Position numbers and translations under genes: made by a program. A DNA stretch of 5,401 bases, taken from assembly GCA_030044295.1 (NCBI GenBank), contig JASHWB010000463.1, positions 1 to 5,401 of the forward strand, given 5' to 3'. Of this stretch, positions 1-4,520 are shown in pieces. Within the stretch, counting starts at the first letter, position 1. The number at the start of each line of letters is the position of its first letter. The stretch is from Candidatus Acidiferrales bacterium. Lineage in GTDB: Bacteria; Acidobacteriota; Terriglobia; Acidiferrales; UBA7541. The notes below the pieces were generated by a model. It saw nothing but the letters and a program-made list of their open reading frames with translations, searched no databases and had not been told where the DNA came from.

Positions 1-554
1 TCGGCCACGGCGTTTCCACCTGCGCCACGTGCGACGGCGCGTTTTTCCGCAACCGCGACATCGTCGTGGTCGGCGGCGGCGATACCGCGATGGAAGAAGC
101 CACATTCCTCACCAAATTCGCAAAGAAAGTGACCTTGATTCACCGGCGCAGCGAGTTCCGCGCCTCCCGCATCATGCTCGACCGCGCGCACAAGAACGAA
201 AAAATCCAGTTCCTCACTCCGTATGTGATCGAGCAGGTCGAAAACGTCGCCAACAAAGCGGTCGATTGCGTTCACGTCGTCAACACGGAAACCGGCGACA
301 AGAAAGTGATCCCCACCGAAGGCGTGTTCGTCGCCATCGGCCACGACCCGAACACCAAAGTCTTCAAAGGCGAATTATCTATGGACGATGCCGGCTACCT
401 GATCACGCACGACGGCGCGAAAACTAGCGTCGAGGGCGTTTTCGCCGCGGGCGACGTCCAGGACCATCGCTATCGCCAGGCGGTCACCGCCGCGGGTTCA
501 GGCTGCATGGCCGCTCTCGAAGCCGAGCGCTACCTCGCCGCCCGCGAACACTAA
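1..554 (+). CDS. trxB: Thioredoxin reductase (NADPH), C-terminal part, 5' truncated by window edge
   Basis: This flavoenzyme passes electrons from NADPH through FAD and a redox disulfide to thioredoxin in the cytoplasm. The reading frame begins at base 3 and gives 183 visible residues up to a TAA at 552-554. Visible residues 7-10 are C-A-T-C followed by DG, the redox-active CxxC of the family (codons at 21-32). GGGDTA at visible residues 24-29 is the NADPH-binding glycine motif. HRRSEFR at 47-53 carries the arginines that recognise the NADPH 2'-phosphate. The FAD-contacting AAGDV-x-D, with Asp at visible residue 151, and the following YRQA and GCMAA stretches match the classic C-terminus. By comparison with the usual length of about 310 residues, roughly 125-130 N-terminal residues, including the first FAD-binding motif, lie outside the window. 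The low-Mr bacterial form is clear. No in-frame defect is seen. Confidence 0.96.
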   Translation, partial: GHGVSTCATCDGAFFRNRDIVVVGGGDTAMEEATFLTKFAKKVTLIHRRSEFRASRIMLDRAHKNEKIQFLTPYVIEQVENVANKAVDCVHVVNTETGDKKVIPTEGVFVAIGHDPNTKVFKGELSMDDAGYLITHDGAKTSVEGVFAAGDVQDHRYRQAVTAAGSGCMAALEAERYLAAREH

Positions 555-584
555 CGCAAAACCTCTAGGAGTTTCGCTGCCTCA

Positions 585-608
585 TTCTTCGCGCGGCCCT
601 GCGAAGAA
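585..608 (+). terminator. Hairpin after trxB, possible terminator
   Basis: TTCTTCGC at 585-592 and GCGAAGAA at 601-608 are perfect 8-bp inverted arms around an 8-base loop, starting 31 bases after the trxB stop. Position and symmetry fit the end of a transcript, but no T-run follows. It would therefore be a weak or Rho-assisted terminator, or an mRNA 3' stabiliser. The stem is real; its function is inferred. Confidence 0.5.
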
Positions 609-647
609 CGAGCATTGGGCGACGATCGCCTCGGCGCATCTCGCGCG

Positions 648-676
648 TTGATACACGTCTCCGCGCACAGTACAAT
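648..676 (+). promoter_or_regulatory. Sigma70-type promoter for the glycine-zipper lipoprotein gene
   Basis: TTGATA at 648-653 (5 of 6 to TTGACA) and TACAAT at 671-676 (5 of 6 to TATAAT) are separated by exactly 17 bases. Transcription would start near base 683, giving an untranslated leader of about 50 bases before the ATG at 732. In this GC-rich sequence such a match is unlikely by chance, and it lies in the only gap upstream of the gene. Confidence 0.7.
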
Positions 677-720
677 TGATGCGTTTCTCCCCAGTCCTTA
701 ACCAAATCCCATTCTCACCG

Positions 721-726
721 AGGTGA
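721..726 (+). promoter_or_regulatory. Ribosome binding site that decides the start at 732
   Basis: AGGTGA lies five bases before the ATG at 732. It also overlaps an in-frame GTG at 723, which could be called as an earlier start. Because the GTG sits inside the Shine-Dalgarno sequence, the ATG at 732 is the better start. Confidence 0.65.
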
Positions 727-731
727 AAAAG

Positions 732-1439
732 ATGCGTATCTCCTCGATTGGCCGGTGGCTCGCCGTGATGACCCTGGCAGCGCTCTGCGGGTGCAGCCAT
801 TCGAATGCACCATCCAACAGTGCCATCAACACGTCGTCGAATTCTGCCGCGAGCTCAGAGCAAAGTGCGACGCCGGCAACAGCATCGCCTTCTCAGCCGT
901 CAGCGCCGGCTCAGCCGGCCGCGCCCGCACCCGTAAGAATCGCCGCGGGAAAAGTTTTCACCGTGAGCCTCGACCAGAGTATCAGCACAAAGGACAACAG
1001 CAGCGGAGACCGCTTCCAGGCCTCGCTCGCGGAGCCGGTCACGGTGGGCGGCAACACAGTCCTGCCCATAGGAACGCGTGTCGCCGGCACGATCGTCCAA
1101 GCCCAATCCGCTGGCCGCGTGAAGGGCGGCGCCCTTCTCCAGCTCACGCTCGATGGCATCAGCCTCCATGGCCAGAAGTATTCGATTGAAACATCGCAAT
1201 TCGAGGAGGCCGGCAAGGCTCGCGGCAAACGGTCGCTGGTCGGCGGAGGCGGAGGCGCCGCGTTTGGCGCCATCGTAGGCGCTCTCGCCGGCGGCGGCAA
1301 AGGCGCTGCAATCGGGGGTCTTGCGGGCGGCGGAGCGGGCACAGCTGGTGCCGCGTTTACAGGAAAGCGCGACATCGTGCTGCCGGCCGAAACCAGGCTT
1401 CACTTCAAGCTGGAAAGATCTTTGACGGTCCAGCCGTAG
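732..1439 (+). CDS. Probable lipoprotein with glycine zipper
   Basis: I do not recognise a named gene. The 235-residue product starts with a basic n-region and a hydrophobic stretch ending in L18-C19-G20-C21, a good lipobox, so it is probably lipidated at C21 and held in the envelope. Residues 22 to about 67 are a flexible Ser/Ala/Pro/Gln linker. Residues from about 69 to 160 look beta-rich: a GKVFTVSLDQ segment, a G-D-R-F-x-A-x-L segment, then V-L-P-I-G-T and a G-R-V-K-G-G segment. About 171-212 is a glycine zipper with GAIVGALAGG and GAAIGGLAGG blocks, of the type seen in small envelope proteins that insert in or pack against membranes. The C-terminus has an L-P-A-E-T-R-L-x-F-x-L segment that echoes the first beta segment. 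It has its own promoter and is convergent with the thioredoxin-like gene on the other strand. Function is unknown; a structural or stress role in the envelope is inference. An alternative start is the GTG at 723. Confidence 0.85.
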   Translation: MRISSIGRWLAVMTLAALCGCSHSNAPSNSAINTSSNSAASSEQSATPATASPSQPSAPAQPAAPAPVRIAAGKVFTVSLDQSISTKDNSSGDRFQASLAEPVTVGGNTVLPIGTRVAGTIVQAQSAGRVKGGALLQLTLDGISLHGQKYSIETSQFEEAGKARGKRSLVGGGGGAAFGAIVGALAGGGKGAAIGGLAGGGAGTAGAAFTGKRDIVLPAETRLHFKLERSLTVQP

Positions 1440-1458
1440 CGTTCAGCTTTCACGGCGC

Positions 1459-1496
1459 GTGGGCGGTTCTCGAACGGTTTACCGGGCTCTGCCCAC
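1459..1496. repeat. Inverted repeat between convergent genes, weak bidirectional terminator candidate
   Basis: GTGGGC at 1459-1464 and GCCCAC at 1491-1496 form a 6-bp stem with a 26-base loop. The loop itself holds a small GTTC/GAAC hairpin. The pair lies in the 91-base gap between the stops of two convergent genes, where a shared terminator would be expected. The loop is long and there is no T-run, so confidence is low. Confidence 0.25.
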
Positions 1497-1530
1497 TTCG
1501 CTCTCGCTGTGGGCCATTCCTGTTCGCGCG

Positions 1531-2088
1531 CTACCTCAGTAGAATCAGCCGGATCGCATCCTCGAATGCCGCTGGCGATCGCGCTCCAATCAGGTAACGC
1601 GCCACGTGCCCATCCCGCGCGTAGAAGATCGTGTGCGGCATCGTGCCCCGCCAATCCGGATTAACTCCCTGATAGAACGCATCCATGTCGGTTCCCGGCT
1701 TAACCCGGTAATTTGGAAAGTCCGCGTGCGTCTGCGTCAGAAACTGTCGCGCTAACGGAACGTCCGAATTTTCGTCGAGGCTCACTCCGGCCACCACTAG
1801 CCCCTGTGGACCGTATTTCTTTGCCATCTCCTCGATCATCGGAAACTCACTGCGGCACGGTTGGCACCATGTGGCCCAGAACGTGACCATCAGCGCTTTG
1901 CCATGATTCCCGGCGACAATGTCCTGATAACCGGCCAGGTCGATCAGCGGCATATTCGGCCCCGCAGCCTTTTCCGCGATCGAAGCAGCATCCCCGCCTG
2001 CATTTCGCGCCTCCGCGCACAAGGCGCCCGCAACCACTAACAACCCGGCCAGCATTAAGCAAGAAAAAGTGCGCCGCGGCAGCGTCAT
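1531..2088 (-). CDS. Exported TlpA/ResA-like thioredoxin-fold protein
   Basis: The product is 185 residues. R5-R6 followed by a hydrophobic stretch and A25-E26-A27 look like a signal peptide cleaved after about residue 27. The RRTF start has a slight twin-arginine look, but general Sec export is more likely. The mature part is a thioredoxin fold of the AhpC/TSA-redoxin type. It has a strand then W-A-T-W-C75-Q-P-C78 as the CxxC active site, E-F-P after it, an L-V-V-A-G-V-S strand with D-E-N, and T149-M150-P151, the conserved cis-proline facing the active site. Relatives reduce disulfides outside the cytoplasm, for example during cytochrome c maturation, or act as general periplasmic thiol reductants. 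No cytochrome genes are in view, so the substrate is unknown. A GGAGG sequence (complement of 2098-2102) lies nine bases before the ATG and supports the start. The gene is divergent from recX and convergent with the lipoprotein gene. Confidence 0.92.
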   Translation of the reverse strand: MTLPRRTFSCLMLAGLLVVAGALCAEARNAGGDAASIAEKAAGPNMPLIDLAGYQDIVAGNHGKALMVTFWATWCQPCRSEFPMIEEMAKKYGPQGLVVAGVSLDENSDVPLARQFLTQTHADFPNYRVKPGTDMDAFYQGVNPDWRGTMPHTIFYARDGHVARYLIGARSPAAFEDAIRLILLR

Positions 2089-2109
2089 CTCTCGTTTCCT
2101 CCGGGAACT

Positions 2110-2115
2110 ATTTTA
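2110..2115 (-). promoter_or_regulatory. Possible -10 box for the thioredoxin-like gene
   Basis: Read on the minus strand this is TAAAAT (5 of 6 to TATAAT), in a small AT-rich island just upstream of the gene. No convincing -35 box lies 16-18 bases further back. The implied leader would be only about 15 bases and would begin at the ribosome binding site. It is offered as a weak candidate. Confidence 0.25.
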
Positions 2116-2222
2116 AAGGCTCTAAAACGCCGCAAGTTTTCTGTGAAGAACAGATGTGTCGAAGTGGAACACTCCGGTAGCGTTCGCTTTTCATCTATGC
2201 CGTCTTATTTGCCAGCGAGGTC

Positions 2223-2280
2223 CCGTTTCCCTATTTCCTTGCTTCCTTGCATCCCTGCGCCCTTGCTTCTATGCTTCGCT
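2223..2280. repeat. Pyrimidine-rich degenerate short repeat upstream of recX
   Basis: The + strand here is strongly C/T-biased and built from imperfect copies of a CCTTGCTTC-like unit. An exact CCTTGCTTC occurs twice, at about 2238-2246 and 2261-2269, with looser copies CTTGCATC and TATGCTTC between and after. It lies directly before the likely recX start. Read in the recX frame it would encode a Cys/Phe/Leu-rich peptide unlike any RecX N-terminus, so it is probably untranslated. Confidence 0.45.
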
Positions 2281-2281
2281 G

Positions 2282-2842
2282 GTGCGTTCTCGATCAGCCC
2301 CGCGGCAGCTGTCATCCGAGCAGGAGCTTTATGCCGCCGCTCTCCGCGCTCTGATGCGTCGCGCCCATTCCATCCACGAAATGCGCGCCTATCTGGAGCG
2401 CCGCGCCGACGACAAAGACGTGGTTTCGCAGGTGATCGCCCGCCTTCGCGAGCAAAATTACCTCGACGATGCCCGCTACGCGCTCGAATTCGCGCGCCGG
2501 CATGCCAGCAGTCGCCGCCAGGGACGTTTTCGCATCGCTCGCGAGCTGCGCGCCCGCGGAGTTCCCGACCGTCACATAGACGCCGCTCTTGAGGCCGTTT
2601 TCGCCGACACTCCAGAAGTTGAACTCGTCCGCGCACGCCTCAAGCGCCGCCTCGCACATCTGCGTGGTCCGCTCGGCCAATCGCAGATCGCCGGAATTTA
2701 CCGCAGTCTGCTCCGCGCAGGTTTCGCCTCCGACGTGATCCGCGCCGAGCTTCGCGGTATAACCCGCGGGGACGTTCCCGAAGTCCCGGAATCCGACGAA
2801 ACGGAGATCACGCAAGGGGATATACCCGATGGCTCTCAATGA
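2282..2842 (+). CDS. recX: Regulatory protein RecX
   Basis: RecX binds RecA filaments and modulates (usually limits) recombinase activity in the cytoplasm. From the GTG at 2282 the product is 186 residues, within the usual RecX range. It has the family's repeated three-helix modules: an E-L-Y-A-A-A-L-R-A-L segment leading to R-A-H-S-x-x-E-M-R-A-Y-L, then the hallmark N-Y-L-D-D-A-R-Y-A with F-A-R-R-H, and a G-R-x-R-I-A-x-E-L-R-A-R-G-V segment. A third module ends in the G-F-A-S-D-V-I-R segment. An acidic tail with related G-D-V-P and G-D-I-P tetrapeptides closes it. The start is uncertain: the frame stays open back to a GTG at 2156 (228 residues), but that adds a Cys/Phe-rich stretch from a repetitive pyrimidine tract. 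No strong ribosome binding site precedes either start. recA, the common neighbour, is not in view. The 3' end overlaps the next gene by 14 bases. Confidence 0.88.
   Translation: MRSRSAPRQLSSEQELYAAALRALMRRAHSIHEMRAYLERRADDKDVVSQVIARLREQNYLDDARYALEFARRHASSRRQGRFRIARELRARGVPDRHIDAALEAVFADTPEVELVRARLKRRLAHLRGPLGQSQIAGIYRSLLRAGFASDVIRAELRGITRGDVPEVPESDETEITQGDIPDGSQ
2814..2820 (+). promoter_or_regulatory. Ribosome binding site inside the end of recX
   Basis: AAGGGGA sits eight bases before the ATG at 2829 and inside the recX coding region. It supports the start of the overlapping small gene and translational coupling of the two. Confidence 0.65.
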
Positions 2843-3176
2843 TCTTTTCAAGGCCATTTCGCTCGGCACTTCGCTGGCGCGCCGCGCGGTCGGCCTGAAG
2901 CAGCAGATCGATTCCCTTCGCACCGCGCCGCCCGTCGATTACACGCAACCGGCTGACGTCAGCGGTCTCGACCGCCGCGTTGCCACTCTCGAACTGCTCG
3001 CCAGAAATCAGGCCGCGCGCATCTCCGCGCTCGAATCCAGCCTCGAGATCGCCTCTGCACTCACCGAATCGCTCGCCCGCCGCCTCAACGCCATTTTCTG
3101 GATCGCTCTTTCGAGCGGTATCGTCACCACAGCTGCTCTCGCAATCGCGCTCGTCGCCCTTCTCCGCGCCCGCTGA
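2829..3176 (+). CDS. Small coiled-coil protein with C-terminal membrane anchor
   Basis: I do not recognise a family. The 115-residue product begins with an amphipathic segment (residues 1-30), then a short Pro-rich turn (34-42). About 46-88 is a predicted coiled coil with regular Leu/Ala/Ile heptad-like spacing and charged residues. Residues 89-112 are a hydrophobic helix starting N-A-I-F-W and ending just before L-L-R-A-R, so the protein is probably tail-anchored in the inner membrane with most of it cytoplasmic. A good ribosome binding site and a 14-base overlap with recX show co-translation. Coupling to recX could mean a role near DNA repair, or only a shared transcript. A degenerate second copy of its last 23 codons lies about 1.2 kb downstream at 4324-4386. 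It reads as a real gene because of the ribosome binding site, the overlap architecture, and a decayed homologue that keeps the same reading frame. Confidence 0.8.
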   Translation: MALNDLFKAISLGTSLARRAVGLKQQIDSLRTAPPVDYTQPADVSGLDRRVATLELLARNQAARISALESSLEIASALTESLARRLNAIFWIALSSGIVTTAALAIALVALLRAR

Positions 3177-3297
3177 AATCCTTCGAACGCGGCCACATAT
3201 TTTCGTGCGCGGGCTATACGCACCCGGCCATGGCGATTTTCGCCCGGTCGCGCTAAACTCGGGCACCCGGGGCAACGTCCGGAGATTGGAGCGTGCT

Positions 3298-4239
3298 ATG
3301 AAGCATCTTCCTCGCAGTGCGCCGTGGGTCCTGTTTGCCCTTGCAATTGCCATTTGCGTGGCAGTCTTTCACCAGCGTCTGGTCCCCATCGTCCCAACAG
3401 TCAGCGCTGCGGTTCTGCCCGCGCAGAGCCCGGCCCCAGCGGACCAGAGCCAAGACCCCGCCGCAGTCAACGAAGCGCCCGGCGGGCCGTCTTACACAAC
3501 GCAAGCTCCGCCACCGGCCGATCAGTCGGCCGCTGCGAGCCAGCCTGCCGATGATTCTTCTTACGCCGAGCAGCCTACCGAAACGGAAACCACGCCTCCA
3601 CCGGCGCTGCCCGAGTACACTCAACCGCCGCCGCCAGCCGACGGCTATGTTTGGACTCCCGGCTATTGGGCATGGGGGCCGAATGGTTATTACTGGGTGC
3701 CCGGCGCGTGGGTTGAGCCACCTTATGTGGGCGCGCTCTGGACGCCTGGCTATTGGGGATTCTACGGTGGCCGCTATTCCTTCTATCCTGGCCACTGGGG
3801 CCTGCACATCGGCTTCTACGGCGGCATCAACTACGGCTTTGGTTACATCGGCCTCGGCTACGAGGGCGGCTATTGGCACTCCGGCCACTTCTTCTACAAC
3901 CGCGTCTACAACAATCTGGGCACGCGCGTGGTCGTGCGCAACGTCTATACCTATAACGCTGGTAATCGGGCCAGAGTCGTTTCCCGCTCGCGGCCCAGCT
4001 TCAACGGCGGATCGCACGGCGTTCAGGCTCGGCCGCGGCCATCTGAGGTCCGTGCGTGGCACGAGCCGACAGCTCCGCGCATGAGCACGCAGGTGCAGCA
4101 TGCGCAGAGCTATTCCAAGTCTCGCGGGCAGCTTGCGACCCAGAATCACGGAAGACCTGCAACAGCAGCTGTCAGCCGGCCGATTGCAGCCGACCACAAC
4201 GTGAAGCCCACGACGAACCACGGCGGGAATCGTCGGTAA
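3298..4239 (+). CDS. Exported protein with W-x-P-G-x-W (YXWGXW-type) repeats
   Basis: The product is 313 residues from the ATG at 3298, with GGAG at 3288-3291 six bases upstream. The frame is open further upstream, but that part overlaps the previous gene and is not credible. Residues 9-24 are a hydrophobic signal or anchor. A possible signal peptidase site is V35-S36-A37. About 38-115 is a Pro/Ala/Gln/Ser/Thr linker. The core has four related motifs at 119-124 (WTPGYW), 133-138 (WVPGAW), 148-153 (WTPGYW) and 162-167 (FYPGHW), spaced 14-15 residues apart. A Gly/Tyr/Phe-rich stretch follows to about 206, then a basic Arg/Ser/His/Gln tail likely to be disordered. The motifs match the YXWGXW/WXXGXW repeat proteins of Gram-negative envelopes, whose role is poorly defined; some lie near outer-membrane or exopolysaccharide genes. 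Here it appears to be a single-gene transcript ending at the hairpin at 4282-4308. Confidence 0.88.
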   Translation: MKHLPRSAPWVLFALAIAICVAVFHQRLVPIVPTVSAAVLPAQSPAPADQSQDPAAVNEAPGGPSYTTQAPPPADQSAAASQPADDSSYAEQPTETETTPPPALPEYTQPPPPADGYVWTPGYWAWGPNGYYWVPGAWVEPPYVGALWTPGYWGFYGGRYSFYPGHWGLHIGFYGGINYGFGYIGLGYEGGYWHSGHFFYNRVYNNLGTRVVVRNVYTYNAGNRARVVSRSRPSFNGGSHGVQARPRPSEVRAWHEPTAPRMSTQVQHAQSYSKSRGQLATQNHGRPATAAVSRPIAADHNVKPTTNHGGNRR

Positions 4240-4281
4240 CGCCGCGCCAGTCGCGAGCATTCCTATCGGGTAGGGCCTGCG

Positions 4282-4308
4282 CGCCTCAGGACGTCACATC
4301 CTGAGGCG
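4282..4308 (+). terminator. Strong 10-bp hairpin, probable terminator or REP-like element
   Basis: CGCCTCAGGA at 4282-4291 and TCCTGAGGCG at 4299-4308 are perfect 10-bp arms around a 7-base loop, 43 bases after the stop of the W-x-P-G-x-W gene. The stem is GC-rich and very stable. The next bases are a C-run and not a T-run, so it is not a textbook intrinsic terminator. A terminator assisted by Rho, or a dispersed palindromic repeat, both fit. Confidence 0.65.
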
Positions 4309-4323
4309 AGGCCCCCCTATTCC

Positions 4324-4386
4324 GCCCTTTCGAGCGGTATCATCACCGCCGCCCTCGCGCTCGCCGCGCTCTTCGGCTTCCGCTGA
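4324..4386 (+). pseudogene. Degenerate second copy of the C-terminus of the small recX-linked membrane protein
   Basis: These 20 codons plus TGA read A-L-S-S-G-I-I-T-A-A-L-A-L-A-A-L-F-G-F-R, against A-L-S-S-G-I-V-T-T-A-A-L-A-I-A-L-V-A-L-L-R-A-R in the intact gene (its residues 93-115). Bases 4327-4347 match 3108-3128 at 20 of 21 positions. The rest aligns with in-frame gaps totalling three codons and ends at the same TGA. The reading frame and hydrophobic character are kept although no start, coiled coil or ribosome binding site remains upstream. Similarity stops a few bases after the hairpin at 4282-4308. It is best read as the remnant of a duplicated or tandem paralogue. A chance match is unlikely given the identical block, the same frame and the shared stop. 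Confidence 0.7.
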
Positions 4387-4399
4387 ACCGACTTATCAG

Positions 4400-4440
4400 A
4401 AGCACCCCGGCGAACTCCGGCTCAATACGATTTGGTGCTT
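4400..4440. repeat. Compound inverted repeat
   Basis: AAGCACC at 4400-4406 and GGTGCTT at 4434-4440 form a perfect 7-bp outer stem. Inside it, CCGG and CCGG at 4407-4410 and 4417-4420 can form a short inner hairpin around CGAACT. It begins 14 bases after the remnant's stop codon and may be that lost gene's old terminator or an operator for the protease gene downstream. The function is inferred only. Confidence 0.4.
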
Positions 4441-4456
4441 GAGGCAACGATTGCAC

Positions 4457-4486
4457 TTGCCAAAATCTCTGCGCAAACAGTAAATA
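4457..4486 (+). promoter_or_regulatory. Weak promoter candidate for the aspartic protease gene
   Basis: TTGCCA at 4457-4462 (5 of 6 to TTGACA) is followed after 18 bases by TAAATA at 4481-4486, a poor -10 match in the only AT-rich patch of this gap. It sits 34 bases before the ATG at 4521, a plausible distance. An overlapping TTGCAC at 4451 gives a worse spacing. Confidence 0.3.
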
Positions 4487-4520
4487 TCGTCTGCCGAGAG
4501 TTTCGAGGTCTCACAGCATC

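Noticed and set aside
900..1403. Minus-strand open frames across the lipoprotein gene
   Set aside because: They are Pro/Ala or Cys/Arg-rich mirror images of the glycine-zipper gene, with no start signals and no domain.
2209..2237. TTGCCA plus TATTTC as a recX promoter
   Set aside because: The 17-base spacing is right, but the -10 half matches at only three of six positions and lies in the pyrimidine-rich repeat.
3205..3223. GTGCG/CGCAC inverted repeat before the W-x-P-G-x-W gene
   Set aside because: A 5-bp stem is common by chance in GC-rich DNA. The nearby TATACG and TAAACT lack a credible -35 partner, so no promoter is called.
2980..3297. Upstream extension of the W-x-P-G-x-W gene frame, starting at 2980
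   Set aside because: It overlaps the small membrane protein gene on the same strand, has a Ser/Pro/Arg-rich shadow composition and lacks a signal peptide. The ATG at 3298 has a ribosome binding site and a proper hydrophobic N-terminus.
2808..3353. Minus-strand open frame of 181 codons opposite recX end and the small membrane gene
   Set aside because: The composition is shadow-like, and the opposite strand has a gene with ribosome binding site, coiled coil and membrane helix.
3253..4260. Long open frame on the minus strand, 335 codons
   Set aside because: It lies antisense to the repeat protein gene. Its Arg/Ala/Val-rich composition is typical of a GC-rich shadow frame, and no motif is recognisable.
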